From a virus, in the IMG/VR virus record IMGVR_UViG_3300029266_002706, positions 1-38,662 of that record: a stretch of DNA of 38,662 bases, one strand, 5' to 3'. This document shows, in pieces, positions 16,200-23,053 of this stretch; within the stretch, counting starts at the first letter, position 1; the number at the start of each line of letters is the position of its first letter. A program made the position numbers and the translations under genes. The notes below the pieces were generated by a model. It was not told where the DNA came from and did no database searches. It saw nothing but the letters and a program-made list of their open reading frames with translations.

Positions 16200-17913
16200 T
16201 GGGCTGCTCTCCTTCGTCGTGAAGCATCATGACCACACCCATAGCCATGGCCACGAAACCGTCGATTTTTTCCTGGCTGTTCTTGCGGTCCGGCGCGAGG
16301 CTTTCGTTGGCGTCCCGCCGGGCCACCACGTTGCTCGCCATCCAGGACAGGACCGGGTTGTTCCCGTGATCGATCGTGCCGGCGACGTTCCGCCGCTCGA
16401 TCTCCTGCATCGCCGGGTGATAGCTGCGCGCGCCCTGCCGCACCAACACCATCGGAGCGCCCTGGTCCACCAGCCGGTTGACCAGGTCGGTCGCATTCCA
16501 GGGGTCATAGCCGATGGCCTGGACGTTGAACCGGTCCAGCGAATCCATGATGTCCCGCTCGATGAACTCGTAGTCGGTGACGTTGCCCGGGGTGAGCGTC
16601 AGCAAACCCTGGTCGGCCCAGGTCTGGTAGGGCACGTTCCCGCGCTCGGTGCGCGGCCACACCGCGTCCTCCGGCAAGTAATACCGACCCCAAACCTGCA
16701 AGCGGCCCTCTTGCATCCAGACCAGCACGAACGCCGACATGTCCGTGGTGGACGCCAGGTCGAGCCCTGCCCAACAGCGGCCGTCCGCCAGCGCCTCAAG
16801 GTCCGGTTTCGCCTTGCCTCGCTTCCAACTTTCCATGTTGAGCCAGGCGGCCTTGGCGCTGGTCCAGATATTGAGGCGCTTGGTTTTGAACTCGCCCATC
16901 GAATCGGGGGAGTGCCGCGCTTCCTGCGCGTAACTCTCCATGGACTCCACCGTGGGCGTGACGCCCAGCAGCGGATTCGCCTTGATCCAAACCGTCGGAT
17001 CAAGCACGTCGTCCTTTTCATCCAGGGTGAAGATGATCCCGAAGTAATGGTCCGCCTGGACCAGCCCCTCCAGGATCTTCTCCACCAGCAGGTGTTGCTC
17101 GTAGCACACACCGAGGACGTTGTAGCCGGCGGTGGTGATCACCCATAGCAGAGGGTTTTTCCGAGCACCGAACGCCGACTTGATGACGTCGTACAGCCCG
17201 CGATCCTTGTGAGCGTGCAGCTCATCAAGGATCCCGACGTGTGGGTTCCAGCCGTCCTGGGTTGAGCTCTTCGCGTTGATGGGCTGCATGAACCCGCCGG
17301 ACGCCTCGCACGTGATCGAGCGCGCCCAAACATCAACGCCAAAGGCTTCCCGGTACGCCCCGGTTTTCTCGGCCATCTTCTTGGCCGGCAGGAACACCTT
17401 GTTGGCCTGTTCGCCGGTGGTGGCGCCGATGATGACCTGCGGCCCCACGGCCCCTTCGCAGGCGAGGCAGTAGTGACCGATCACCGCGGTGAGCGTGGAC
17501 TTGGCGCCCTTCCTGGCCATCTCGATATAAACCGAGGTGAACCGGCGCCCGCCGGTGGCCTTCCGGCGCCAGCCGAAGACGCAGCACAAAATGAATATCT
17601 GCGCCGGCTCCAGGGTCAGGGTCGGCGAATCCCACTCACCCTCGACATGCGGGAACTTCTCCGCGAAGTCGCAGACGTCGTTTCCGTGCCAGGGGTCAAA
17701 CTCAAACTGCCAACGCTTTCGTTTCAGGTCCTGCAGGTGGCGCTTCGCCGCTAGCCGAACCCATTTGCAGTAGCTCTTGCCGTGCCGGTCGGCGGCGGCG
17801 GCCTTGGCGTACTCGTAGGCAATCTGACAATAGTTCCGCGCATGCCCGGTCGGCTCATGAACCGGGCCGGCCTTTCTGGCCGTTTTGGCTGAACGGGTTG
17901 TCTTTTTTGCCAT
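16159..17913 (-). CDS. Terminase large subunit
   Basis: A 584-residue packaging ATPase-nuclease of the HK97-type TerL group. A deviant Walker A motif is at residues 133-140 (ARKGAKST) and Walker B at about 226-231 (VGILDE, followed by LHAHKDRG). The arginine-rich region TGGRRFTSVYIEMAR precedes the P-loop. The nuclease half begins with AGLDLASTTDMSAF (about residue 385), with the metal-binding acidic residues of an RNase H fold, and continues to QAIGYDPWNATDLVNRLVDQ. The start overlaps the small subunit by 59 nt. Confidence 0.95.
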   Translation of the reverse strand: MAKKTTRSAKTARKAGPVHEPTGHARNYCQIAYEYAKAAAADRHGKSYCKWVRLAAKRHLQDLKRKRWQFEFDPWHGNDVCDFAEKFPHVEGEWDSPTLTLEPAQIFILCCVFGWRRKATGGRRFTSVYIEMARKGAKSTLTAVIGHYCLACEGAVGPQVIIGATTGEQANKVFLPAKKMAEKTGAYREAFGVDVWARSITCEASGGFMQPINAKSSTQDGWNPHVGILDELHAHKDRGLYDVIKSAFGARKNPLLWVITTAGYNVLGVCYEQHLLVEKILEGLVQADHYFGIIFTLDEKDDVLDPTVWIKANPLLGVTPTVESMESYAQEARHSPDSMGEFKTKRLNIWTSAKAAWLNMESWKRGKAKPDLEALADGRCWAGLDLASTTDMSAFVLVWMQEGRLQVWGRYYLPEDAVWPRTERGNVPYQTWADQGLLTLTPGNVTDYEFIERDIMDSLDRFNVQAIGYDPWNATDLVNRLVDQGAPMVLVRQGARSYHPAMQEIERRNVAGTIDHGNNPVLSWMASNVVARRDANESLAPDRKNSQEKIDGFVAMAMGVVMMLHDEGEQPSVYEDRGIIEMDL

Positions 17914-18286
17914 TGCCTGTCGTGCCCACCCTGGTCCGGCTGGACGGGGTCAGCCCGAACTCCGAGAAATACATCCTCAACTGCGATAGCTCGGCGGCGG
18001 TCGGCGCCAGCCGGCGCGAGTAGTCGTCCACGATCTTGCCGTGCAGCTGGCACAGGTGACCGAGCGCGTGGATGTCCACGGTGCTCAGCACCTTCTGCGC
18101 GAACAGCAGCGGCGCCAGTTCGTCCCACAGATCCATGCCGGCTTCGTAGGCAATCCAAGGCGGCGGATCCGGCACACCATCGGCCTTTGGAAACTCAACG
18201 ACCGTCGGCCCCTGGCGAGACGGACGAGTCTCACCCTTCGCCGCCTTCTGCTCTTTCGCTTGTGGCTTGCGGCCTCGAGGTGGCAT
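17855..18286 (-). CDS. Terminase small subunit, P27 family
   Basis: A 143-residue protein with the P27-type pattern: a disordered basic N-terminus (MPPRGRKPQAKEQKAA), then PPPWIAYEAGMDLWDELAPL, LSTVDIHALGHLCQLHGKIV and MYFSEFGLTPSSRTRVG near the C-terminus. This family recognises the packaging site and recruits TerL. The sequence overlaps the large subunit. The upstream 200 bases hold the candidate cos region. Confidence 0.92.
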   Translation of the reverse strand: MPPRGRKPQAKEQKAAKGETRPSRQGPTVVEFPKADGVPDPPPWIAYEAGMDLWDELAPLLFAQKVLSTVDIHALGHLCQLHGKIVDDYSRRLAPTAAELSQLRMYFSEFGLTPSSRTRVGTTGNGKKDNPFSQNGQKGRPGS

Positions 18287-18496
18287 TGGTCATATCCAGT
18301 GAAAGCTCAGTCGAAGAGCGCCGGCCGCCGGCGCCCAGGTGAGAGCCGGTCTCATTTCCGCGCCCAAAAATTTCCAGAAAATTTAATTTGTCCGCGCAAA
18401 AAAATGAGGACCCTGCGCGGTTCCCGCGCTCAGACTGCGAACTTTTTGCCGCTCCGGCGATGTGTGTGCGCGAAAAAATTTTGCCCGGGGGTGGGG
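18287..18496. other. Candidate cos / packaging region
   Basis: A 210-base gap between HNH and small terminase genes with no credible coding. In HK97-type phages cos lies at this junction. Three similar GC-plus-A-tract motifs occur: GCGCCCAAAAATTT at 18360-18373, GCGCAAAAAAAT at 18394-18405 and GCGCGAAAAAATTTT at 18468-18482. They could be terminase binding sites or bent-DNA elements. The cut position cannot be read from sequence alone. Confidence 0.4.
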
Positions 18497-18874
18497 TCAC
18501 CCTGGGCGGGCGAACCCCTGTGTGCGTGCTGTGTGCCTGTCATGGCAGGTCTTGCAAAGGCTGCGCAGGTTCGAGCGCACCAGCCGAAGGTCCGGCCGCT
18601 CGCTGATCGGGATGATGTGGTCCACCACCTCGGCCGGCTTGGTGATGCCGCGCTCTCGGCAGAATCGACAGAGGGGCTCGTCTGCCAGATGCGCCAAGCG
18701 CAGTGCTTGCCAGTCGGCGTCATAGCCCCGCTGGGTACGGGTGCCCCTGTCCCTGTCCTGCTGACGCCGCTGCCGCTGTTGCTGCCAGTCGGTGCGATGC
18801 TCAGGACACCTGCCCTTGGCCACCAGCGCCTTGCACCCTGGGTATGTGCAGTAGCTCGGCGGCCGGCGCGGCAT
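18497..18874 (-). CDS. HNH endonuclease next to terminase
   Basis: A 125-residue HNH nuclease of the HK97 gp74 type, which cooperates with terminase during DNA packaging. Zinc-binding cysteines appear in the N-terminus (CTYPGCKALVAKGRCPEH) and in CRFCRERG and LCKTCHDRHT; the catalytic core is VVDHIIPISERPD, followed by RSNLRSLCKTCHDRH. The N-terminal extension is basic and Arg/Gln-rich. Its place upstream of the small terminase gene is the usual one. Confidence 0.93.
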   Translation of the reverse strand: MPRRPPSYCTYPGCKALVAKGRCPEHRTDWQQQRQRRQQDRDRGTRTQRGYDADWQALRLAHLADEPLCRFCRERGITKPAEVVDHIIPISERPDLRLVRSNLRSLCKTCHDRHTARTQGFARPG

Positions 18875-18876
18875 CG

Positions 18877-19110
18877 TCAGTCGTCACTCATGTCCCGATC
18901 TGAATCAGGAATCCCGAGCTGACGCAGCAACTCCAGCCGCTTGCGATGAATCTCGCGCATCGCTTTCTTGTGATTGCGGTTCACCAAATACGTGGCCACC
19001 GCCACGATCAGGCCGCCGACTGCCGCCCACTCCTGGACCGTCAGCACCCCAAACGCGCCGACCAAGCCAGATGCCATGTAGGCCAGAGCGGAGGCGATGC
19101 GGTCACTCAT
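18877..19110 (-). CDS. Pinholin-like holin (P21 S-type)
   Basis: A 77-residue protein; I chose the ATG at 19110 (MSDRIASALAYM) since longer starts lie inside Rz. TM1 (about 4-22) is small-residue rich, IASALAYMASGLVGAFGVL, and TM2 (about 26-43) is EWAAVGGLIVAVATYLV. It ends in a basic charged tail (NRNHKKAMREIHRKRLE). The pattern closely follows the P21 S pinholin (DKISTGIAYGTSA, then QWAAIGVLG). Pinholins make small holes that collapse the membrane potential and release SAR endolysins. The SAR endolysin in the same cassette supports this. A dual-start antiholin is not obvious. Confidence 0.85.
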   Translation of the reverse strand: MSDRIASALAYMASGLVGAFGVLTVQEWAAVGGLIVAVATYLVNRNHKKAMREIHRKRLELLRQLGIPDSDRDMSDD

Positions 19111-19144
19111 TCTCACCTCATTCTCCAAGCGGCCGGCGGCCGCC

Positions 19145-19636
19145 TCAATTTCCATCCTGCTCGGCGAGCAGGACACGCAAGTACTCCTGGAGCGCGATTA
19201 GTTGCCGTCGCTGCTGCTGGTATCTGGCTCGGAAATCCAGATAACGCTGTCCAGCCGCTCCAGTAAGTTGGGCGGGCTCTGCATCGTCCACGCCGGCGGC
19301 CTCTGAATCTCCGGACACGTCTGGGCAGTACGCATCGACGTGCACCCCGCGAGTACCGCTGTCGAGATCAGCACGTAAGCTATCAATCTCATCCTGGGCA
19401 TCTGCGAGCTCCTGGGTGTGCCGTTGGTCGATCTGGTTGATCTCATCACGCGCATCAGCCTCGGCGTCGCGGGCCTTCTGCTGCGCATCCACCAGGGCGT
19501 CGCTTTGCGCTTGTTTGTACTCCGCAAACGACCTCTGAACCTGCGCCCGGCCGAATCCCCACCCCAGCCCGAACACCACCGCCAGCACCGCCAGGATGGC
19601 GGCACCACGAAGTAACGGCGCACTTACTCCAGGCAT
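19145..19636 (-). CDS. Rz: Rz-like i-spanin
   Basis: A 163-residue inner membrane spanin. It has one N-terminal membrane helix (residues about 8-27, LLRGAAILAVLAVVFGLGWG) followed by a long charged periplasmic coiled coil (about 35-95, AEYKQAQSDALVDAQQKARD, NQIDQRHTQELADAQDEIDS). With its partner Rz1, nested inside the gene in another frame, it fuses inner and outer membranes in the last step of lysis. It overlaps the endolysin gene by 13 nt. Confidence 0.9.
   Translation of the reverse strand: MPGVSAPLLRGAAILAVLAVVFGLGWGFGRAQVQRSFAEYKQAQSDALVDAQQKARDAEADARDEINQIDQRHTQELADAQDEIDSLRADLDSGTRGVHVDAYCPDVSGDSEAAGVDDAEPAQLTGAAGQRYLDFRARYQQQRRQLIALQEYLRVLLAEQDGN
19198..19401 (-). CDS. Rz1: Rz1-like o-spanin lipoprotein, nested in Rz
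   Basis: A 67-residue lipoprotein wholly inside Rz in a different frame. The ATG at 19401 has a GGAG 7 nt upstream (19409-19412). The N-terminus MPRMRLIAYVLISTAVLAGC is a lipoprotein signal peptide with lipobox LAGC (Cys20). The mature part, CTSMRTAQTCPEIQRPPAWT and onward, is Pro-containing and short, as in o-spanins. It should be anchored in the inner leaflet of the outer membrane and bind the Rz coiled coil. Confidence 0.88.
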   Translation of the reverse strand: MPRMRLIAYVLISTAVLAGCTSMRTAQTCPEIQRPPAWTMQSPPNLLERLDSVIWISEPDTSSSDGN

Positions 19637-20082
19637 AGATTCATCTCTGCCCGGCGGCGGCGCTCCAGCCCGGTCAGTCGCTCACCGCCGGCATAGACCC
19701 ACCGCGGCAGCTCACGACACCACACGGCCGGAGCCTCGCCGGCGTTCACCAGTTCAACCAGAGTTGAGCCGCAGGCGTTTCCGGTCCCGACGTTGAACGT
19801 CCAGGAAACCAGAGCGGCCCACTCATTGGGGTCCAACTCACGATCAACGCACGAAGCAATACCCTCAAGCGCCTGCCGCATATCGTCGTCCAGCAGTTGC
19901 TCGCACTGGTCGTCCGTGAACTGATCTCCGGGGTCGGCCGTGGCCGTATGGCCAAAGCAGATCGTGGGTACGCCAACAGGGTCGAGGTACGTTTCGTTGG
20001 ACTTGCCTTCGAACTGCATGACCACCGGAGCTGCCAGAGCCATCACTCCAGCCCCAACTAGGGCGGCGACCTTACCTTTCAT
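19624..20082 (-). CDS. SAR endolysin (GH24 lysozyme, R21-like)
   Basis: A 152-residue muramidase. I chose the ATG at 20082 because AAGGAGG lies 9 nt upstream. The N-terminus (residues 4-22, KVAALVGAGVMALAAPVVM) is a weakly hydrophobic Ala/Gly-rich helix, typical of a signal-arrest-release domain that holds the enzyme inactive in the membrane. The catalytic set E25-x8-D34-x5-T40 (EGKSNETYLDPVGVPT) matches GH24 lysozymes, followed by ICFGHTA and WAALVSWTFNVGTG. Loss of membrane potential by the pinholin would release and activate it. It is the first gene after the terminator at 20157-20180. Confidence 0.93.
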   Translation of the reverse strand: MKGKVAALVGAGVMALAAPVVMQFEGKSNETYLDPVGVPTICFGHTATADPGDQFTDDQCEQLLDDDMRQALEGIASCVDRELDPNEWAALVSWTFNVGTGNACGSTLVELVNAGEAPAVWCRELPRWVYAGGERLTGLERRRRAEMNLCLE

Positions 20083-20156
20083 GTCGACTGGCCTCCTTGG
20101 GCGAGTTAGAAACTGGTTGCGACGACCGGGTGCCTCCCAGGCCATGGAGCGAAAAT

Positions 20157-20180
20157 AAAAAAACCCGCCGAAGCGGGTTT
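20157..20180 (-). terminator. Intrinsic terminator before the lysis genes (tR'-like)
   Basis: On the minus strand an 8-bp stem (20161-20168 with 20173-20180), CGAA-type tetraloop (20169-20172) and T-rich tract (20161-20154). It separates early and late genes, the position where lambda tR' is overcome by Q. Confidence 0.8.
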
Positions 20181-20287
20181 GGGGTCCGGCGCATGGACGC
20201 GGGGAAGGGGGAACGCTAACGCCGGAAAGGCTGGGCTCTGAACGCAGAAACCCAACTTAGGAAAATATGCTACATATCTGCGGCCAT

Positions 20288-20845
20288 TTAGGATGCGGCC
20301 ATTTTCGCCCGATCTTTTTGCCGCAGCGCCGCCACCTCATTGCACAAGGCTCGGGGCTGACGTAGCGCCTCGCGCTCCCAGCGGTGCAGTACCCGCCCCA
20401 TGGCCGCGTACCAGTTCCGCCAGCGCCTCTCGGGCTTGTACCAGTGGCTGCGATCAATCCCGGCCATATCGCACACCATCTCGACCGTGAACGGCCCCTT
20501 GCGGGCCTGGGCCTGGTAATCAAAGACCGCCACCTCCGACAGCAGGCGCGCCTTGAGAAACGTCCGGTCCTGCTTAATCTCATCTCCCTGCTGACGCACG
20601 AACTCGCCCCATAAGCATGTCCGGATCACTTCGAAGTTCCGTGTTTCCCACTCGGGGGCGTAACACATCAGCAACAGGTCACCGAGTGGTCGGGGCTGAT
20701 CTTCGACCGCGGCCATCACCTTGCCCGCCCAGATGTTCTTGGCCATGCCGTAGATCCGCCCGGACTCGGGATCGCCACCGCCGCTGCCGTGCTGCATCTT
20801 GTGGATGCCGTATGCGTCGTGGATCTCTTTCTTAACGTCGACCAT
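20288..20845 (-). CDS. Putative late gene regulator in Q position
   Basis: A 185-residue protein of a phage family I know from this position but cannot name for certain. It starts MVDVKKEIHDAYGIHKMQHG and carries YGMAKNIWAGKVM, MCYAPEWETRNFEVIRTCLW and a probable helix-turn-helix near residues 135-165 (FTVEMVCDMAGIDRSHWYKP). It is the last early gene and is followed by a terminator and then the lysis cassette, which is where lambda places the antiterminator Q. That role is inference. The start has AAGAGGTG upstream and lies next to the upstream stop. The 108 bases after the gene up to the terminator hold no other gene. Confidence 0.6.
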   Translation of the reverse strand: MVDVKKEIHDAYGIHKMQHGSGGGDPESGRIYGMAKNIWAGKVMAAVEDQPRPLGDLLLMCYAPEWETRNFEVIRTCLWGEFVRQQGDEIKQDRTFLKARLLSEVAVFDYQAQARKGPFTVEMVCDMAGIDRSHWYKPERRWRNWYAAMGRVLHRWEREALRQPRALCNEVAALRQKDRAKMAAS

Positions 20846-21244
20846 TCAAAGCACCTCTTGAAGCCAGCCCGGGACCCATGTCGGATCCCGCTGATTTACA
20901 GTTCTCACCTCAATGAGTTCGACCTGACGCCCCCACTGCCGGAGTCGCGCCAGTGCTCGCTGCCGGCGCGGATTAACCTCGGGCTTATCTGTGCAGAAGA
21001 TTTTGGCCGGCGTCGACTGGATTTGCGGGATGACGGTCATGAGCCAGCAGTAAGAGGTAAGCGCGTTCGGGAACAGTGGACCGTTCGCTGCGGCGGAAAT
21101 CGCCTTCGCCCTGCACGCGCACTTCTGCATCAATCTGAGCCCGGCGCGCCGGCGCCTCAATTCCTCGTTGCGGATCCGCTGCTCATGCTTAGCGATCACG
21201 CGCTCCACAGCCTCGCGCACCCTGTTCCAATCAGGCTCTTTCAT
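20846..21244 (-). CDS. Hypothetical early protein
   Basis: A 132-residue basic protein; start chosen at 21244 (MKEPDWNRVREAVERV), overlapping the upstream gene slightly. The N-terminal 45 residues form a charged helix with LRRRRAGLRLMQKCAC; the rest includes SYCWLMTVIPQIQSTPAKIF and ends in PTWVPGWLQEVL. No family recognised. It lies in the nin-like stretch between P and the Q-position gene, which in lambdoid phages holds recombination and small regulatory genes. Confidence 0.6.
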   Translation of the reverse strand: MKEPDWNRVREAVERVIAKHEQRIRNEELRRRRAGLRLMQKCACRAKAISAAANGPLFPNALTSYCWLMTVIPQIQSTPAKIFCTDKPEVNPRRQRALARLRQWGRQVELIEVRTVNQRDPTWVPGWLQEVL

Positions 21245-21443
21245 CGCCCTCTCCCATCCACTGCTTTCGAGTGTCCCACTGCCGGCGCATCTCACGGATC
21301 AAGGCGTTGGCGGCGTCAGCACCACGCTGCGCTGTGATCCGCTTGCGAAGGTCCTCCACTAGGTCAGGCCAGTGATAGCCGTTGCGCAACCACTCGCGGG
21401 CCTCGGTCACCCGCCGGTAATCCTCTACTTCGTCTGGGGCCAT
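21231..21443 (-). CDS. Small hypothetical early protein
   Basis: A 70-residue charged protein (MAPDEVEDYRRVTEAREWLR, then RGADAANALIREMRRQW). The ATG at 21443 has GGAG 8 nt upstream. It overlaps its neighbours at both ends, as expected in a compact early operon. Similar short proteins are widespread in this position in phages; no function known to me. Confidence 0.65.
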   Translation of the reverse strand: MAPDEVEDYRRVTEAREWLRNGYHWPDLVEDLRKRITAQRGADAANALIREMRRQWDTRKQWMGEGDERA

Positions 21444-21847
21444 AAGAGTATCTCCACAAGAATTGCTATGGTTTTCGCAGCCTGCCCGGCAGTCACCATG
21501 TGCTGGGAACACCGATAGACGGTCCAGCCCAGCCGCATGGCGGCGTCGTACTTGTGCAGGTCGCCCTCGATCCCGGTTGCAGACTGGTGGCGGCCAATGG
21601 CCATCTTGCCGCTGCGGCTGCGCCCGAAATGGGTGATGCCCTCCACCTCCACCGCCAGGCGGATTTCAGGGAGAGCAAAGTCGAACCGCCAGTCACGCAG
21701 GCCCTCTGCTTCCAGGCGCGCCCGAAGGCCCTTCCCCGGACCGCCGGCGGCCATCGCTCCAAACCGGTACTCGCGCTCCCAGGTGAACTGCCGCAGCCGC
21801 TCGTCAGCCCGCATCTGGATCGCCAATACTTCTTCCGCCTGACTCAT
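21425..21847 (-). CDS. Endonuclease-fold protein (DUF559/Vsr-like)
   Basis: A 140-residue protein; start at 21847 overlaps the preceding stop as TGATG. The segment WRFDFALPEIRLAVEVEG (residues about 53-70) gives a PD-(D/E)xK-like catalytic pattern, followed by GRHQSATGIEGDLHKYDAAM and GWTVYRCSQHMV, typical of the phage proteins that resemble DUF559 and very short patch repair nucleases. It may process recombination or replication intermediates. The reaction has not been shown for this group as far as I know. Confidence 0.72.
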   Translation of the reverse strand: MSQAEEVLAIQMRADERLRQFTWEREYRFGAMAAGGPGKGLRARLEAEGLRDWRFDFALPEIRLAVEVEGITHFGRSRSGKMAIGRHQSATGIEGDLHKYDAAMRLGWTVYRCSQHMVTAGQAAKTIAILVEILLWPQTK

Positions 21848-22206
21848 CAGCGCCTCCAATCCGCAATGGCCGCCAGCACCTCCGCTGGACATGGGAACTC
21901 GCCGCGCTGGCGGCGATAGATCGCGACCAGCCGGCGGAAAATGGTTTTCTCGATGTCCTTGCGGGTCTTGCCCAGGCCTTGGCCCTGGAACAAGCTCAGG
22001 TCACCGTGGATACCGCCCTGCCCCTGGTGCGCCTCCCAGCTGAGCGGGATCACCCACCACTGACCGATGTGCACCTTGTTGTGGATAGCAGACGCGCCGG
22101 CGCAGTGGTGGATGCAGGCGCTGCCGTAGCCGATGCTGCAGCCCTGGTCCGCCAGCCACCGGTGCCACCGCTGCTGTGCCGCCGTGGGCGCTTTGCCTCG
22201 CTTCAT
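21847..22206 (-). CDS. Putative HNH-like nuclease (Ref/DUF968-like)
   Basis: A 119-residue protein with a Cys/His-rich core: GCSIGYGSACIHHCAGAS, then HIGQWWVIPLSWEAHQGQGG and IHGD. The HH and HQG..GIHG arrangement resembles the C-terminal nuclease region of P1 Ref and DUF968 proteins, a treble-clef HNH variant. In lambdoid phages such genes sit near ninB/ninG and are tied to recombination. The gene overlaps both neighbours by a few bases. Confidence 0.62.
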   Translation of the reverse strand: MKRGKAPTAAQQRWHRWLADQGCSIGYGSACIHHCAGASAIHNKVHIGQWWVIPLSWEAHQGQGGIHGDLSLFQGQGLGKTRKDIEKTIFRRLVAIYRRQRGEFPCPAEVLAAIADWRR

Positions 22207-22400
22207 GCGCCCTCCGGTTCGCAGATGACCAGCGGCTTACGCCGGCCGATGTCACTGAGCGCGACCACTGACCAATGGCCCGGGGCGCCGGCGCGCGCCC
22301 GAACGATTGCGTGGGCCTTCCCGGTCTCCCGCACCATGAATTCGACTTCCTCCACCACGGCTTCCTGGTCGGTGAATGCCGACTCCGGCTCCGGATTCAT
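22203..22400 (-). CDS. Small hypothetical protein
   Basis: A 65-residue acidic protein (MNPEPESAFTDQEAVVEEVE, HWSVVALSDIGRRKPLVICE). I chose the ATG at 22400, which overlaps the P stop as ATGA, over the one two codons earlier. No family recognised. Tightly packed between P and the Ref-like gene. Confidence 0.6.
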   Translation of the reverse strand: MNPEPESAFTDQEAVVEEVEFMVRETGKAHAIVRARAGAPGHWSVVALSDIGRRKPLVICEPEGA

Positions 22401-23053
22401 GCCCACCCCGCCGTCATCGCCTTGAGTTTTGGCAGGGCCTCTTCCGCCGCTTCCTGGATCTCGCGCTCGCGCTCCGCGCTGGTCCGTTGCGGGATGCGCC
22501 CCAGGGGCGGCTCGGGCAGATCCTCGATCTCCGCCAGCACCCGCTCGTATTCACGGTCGAACTCGGCGCGCATGCGATGGCCACGCTCATGCAGGTCGGT
22601 CTGTCCGGTGCGCACGGCCGCCCAGTACACCGCCTTGTGGCTCCAGGGCATCCAATCCGAGTGTGGAGAGCGATTTGTGGCCTCCCGCCACGCAGCGTCG
22701 TAACTCGGCGCGCCGACCTCGTCAGGACGAACCTTCGCCAGCGCAAGGAACTCCGGCAGGCTCGGCGGCCAGGCATCGTCGCGCTGCCCGCATCGAGCGA
22801 GAGCGACCTTCAACCGCGCCACCGGCAGCGACTGCATGGCCCTGCGCCACAGCGGGTCCACCGCCACGCCGTAGCTCGAGGTCCACTTGTGCCCGTAGAT
22901 CGCCGATAGCCGGTGCCAAACCTGCGCCACCTGGTCATCGGTTGACCGTTCGGGGGGAGCCGTCTGGGTTGAGGCCGTTGGCGAGGGCAACTCGCTCCGC
23001 GACGCCGAGCGTGCGCCGGCCACCTTCGCTGCTATGTCCGCTGCGGTTTTCAT
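22397..23053 (-). CDS. Replication protein P-like helicase loader
   Basis: A 218-residue protein. The segment VAQVWHRLSAIYGHKWTSSY (residues about 42-61) followed by LWRRAMQSLPVARLKVALAR and CGQRDDAWPPSLPEFLAL is the signature of lambda P-family loaders, which bring DnaB to the origin through O. The C-terminal half is helical and charged. The ATG at 23053 has an AGGAG 8 nt upstream, inside the 3' end of O, so the first 40 residues share 119 nt with O in another frame. Confidence 0.85.
   Translation of the reverse strand: MKTAADIAAKVAGARSASRSELPSPTASTQTAPPERSTDDQVAQVWHRLSAIYGHKWTSSYGVAVDPLWRRAMQSLPVARLKVALARCGQRDDAWPPSLPEFLALAKVRPDEVGAPSYDAAWREATNRSPHSDWMPWSHKAVYWAAVRTGQTDLHERGHRMRAEFDREYERVLAEIEDLPEPPLGRIPQRTSAEREREIQEAAEEALPKLKAMTAGWA

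Noticed and set aside
16123-17148. + strand frame of 341 codons
   Set aside because: Shadow of the large terminase gene, His/Arg-rich without domain features.
18231-18500. Minus strand frame of 89 codons over the cos candidate region
   Set aside because: Low-complexity composition, overlap with the small terminase start and no ribosome binding site.
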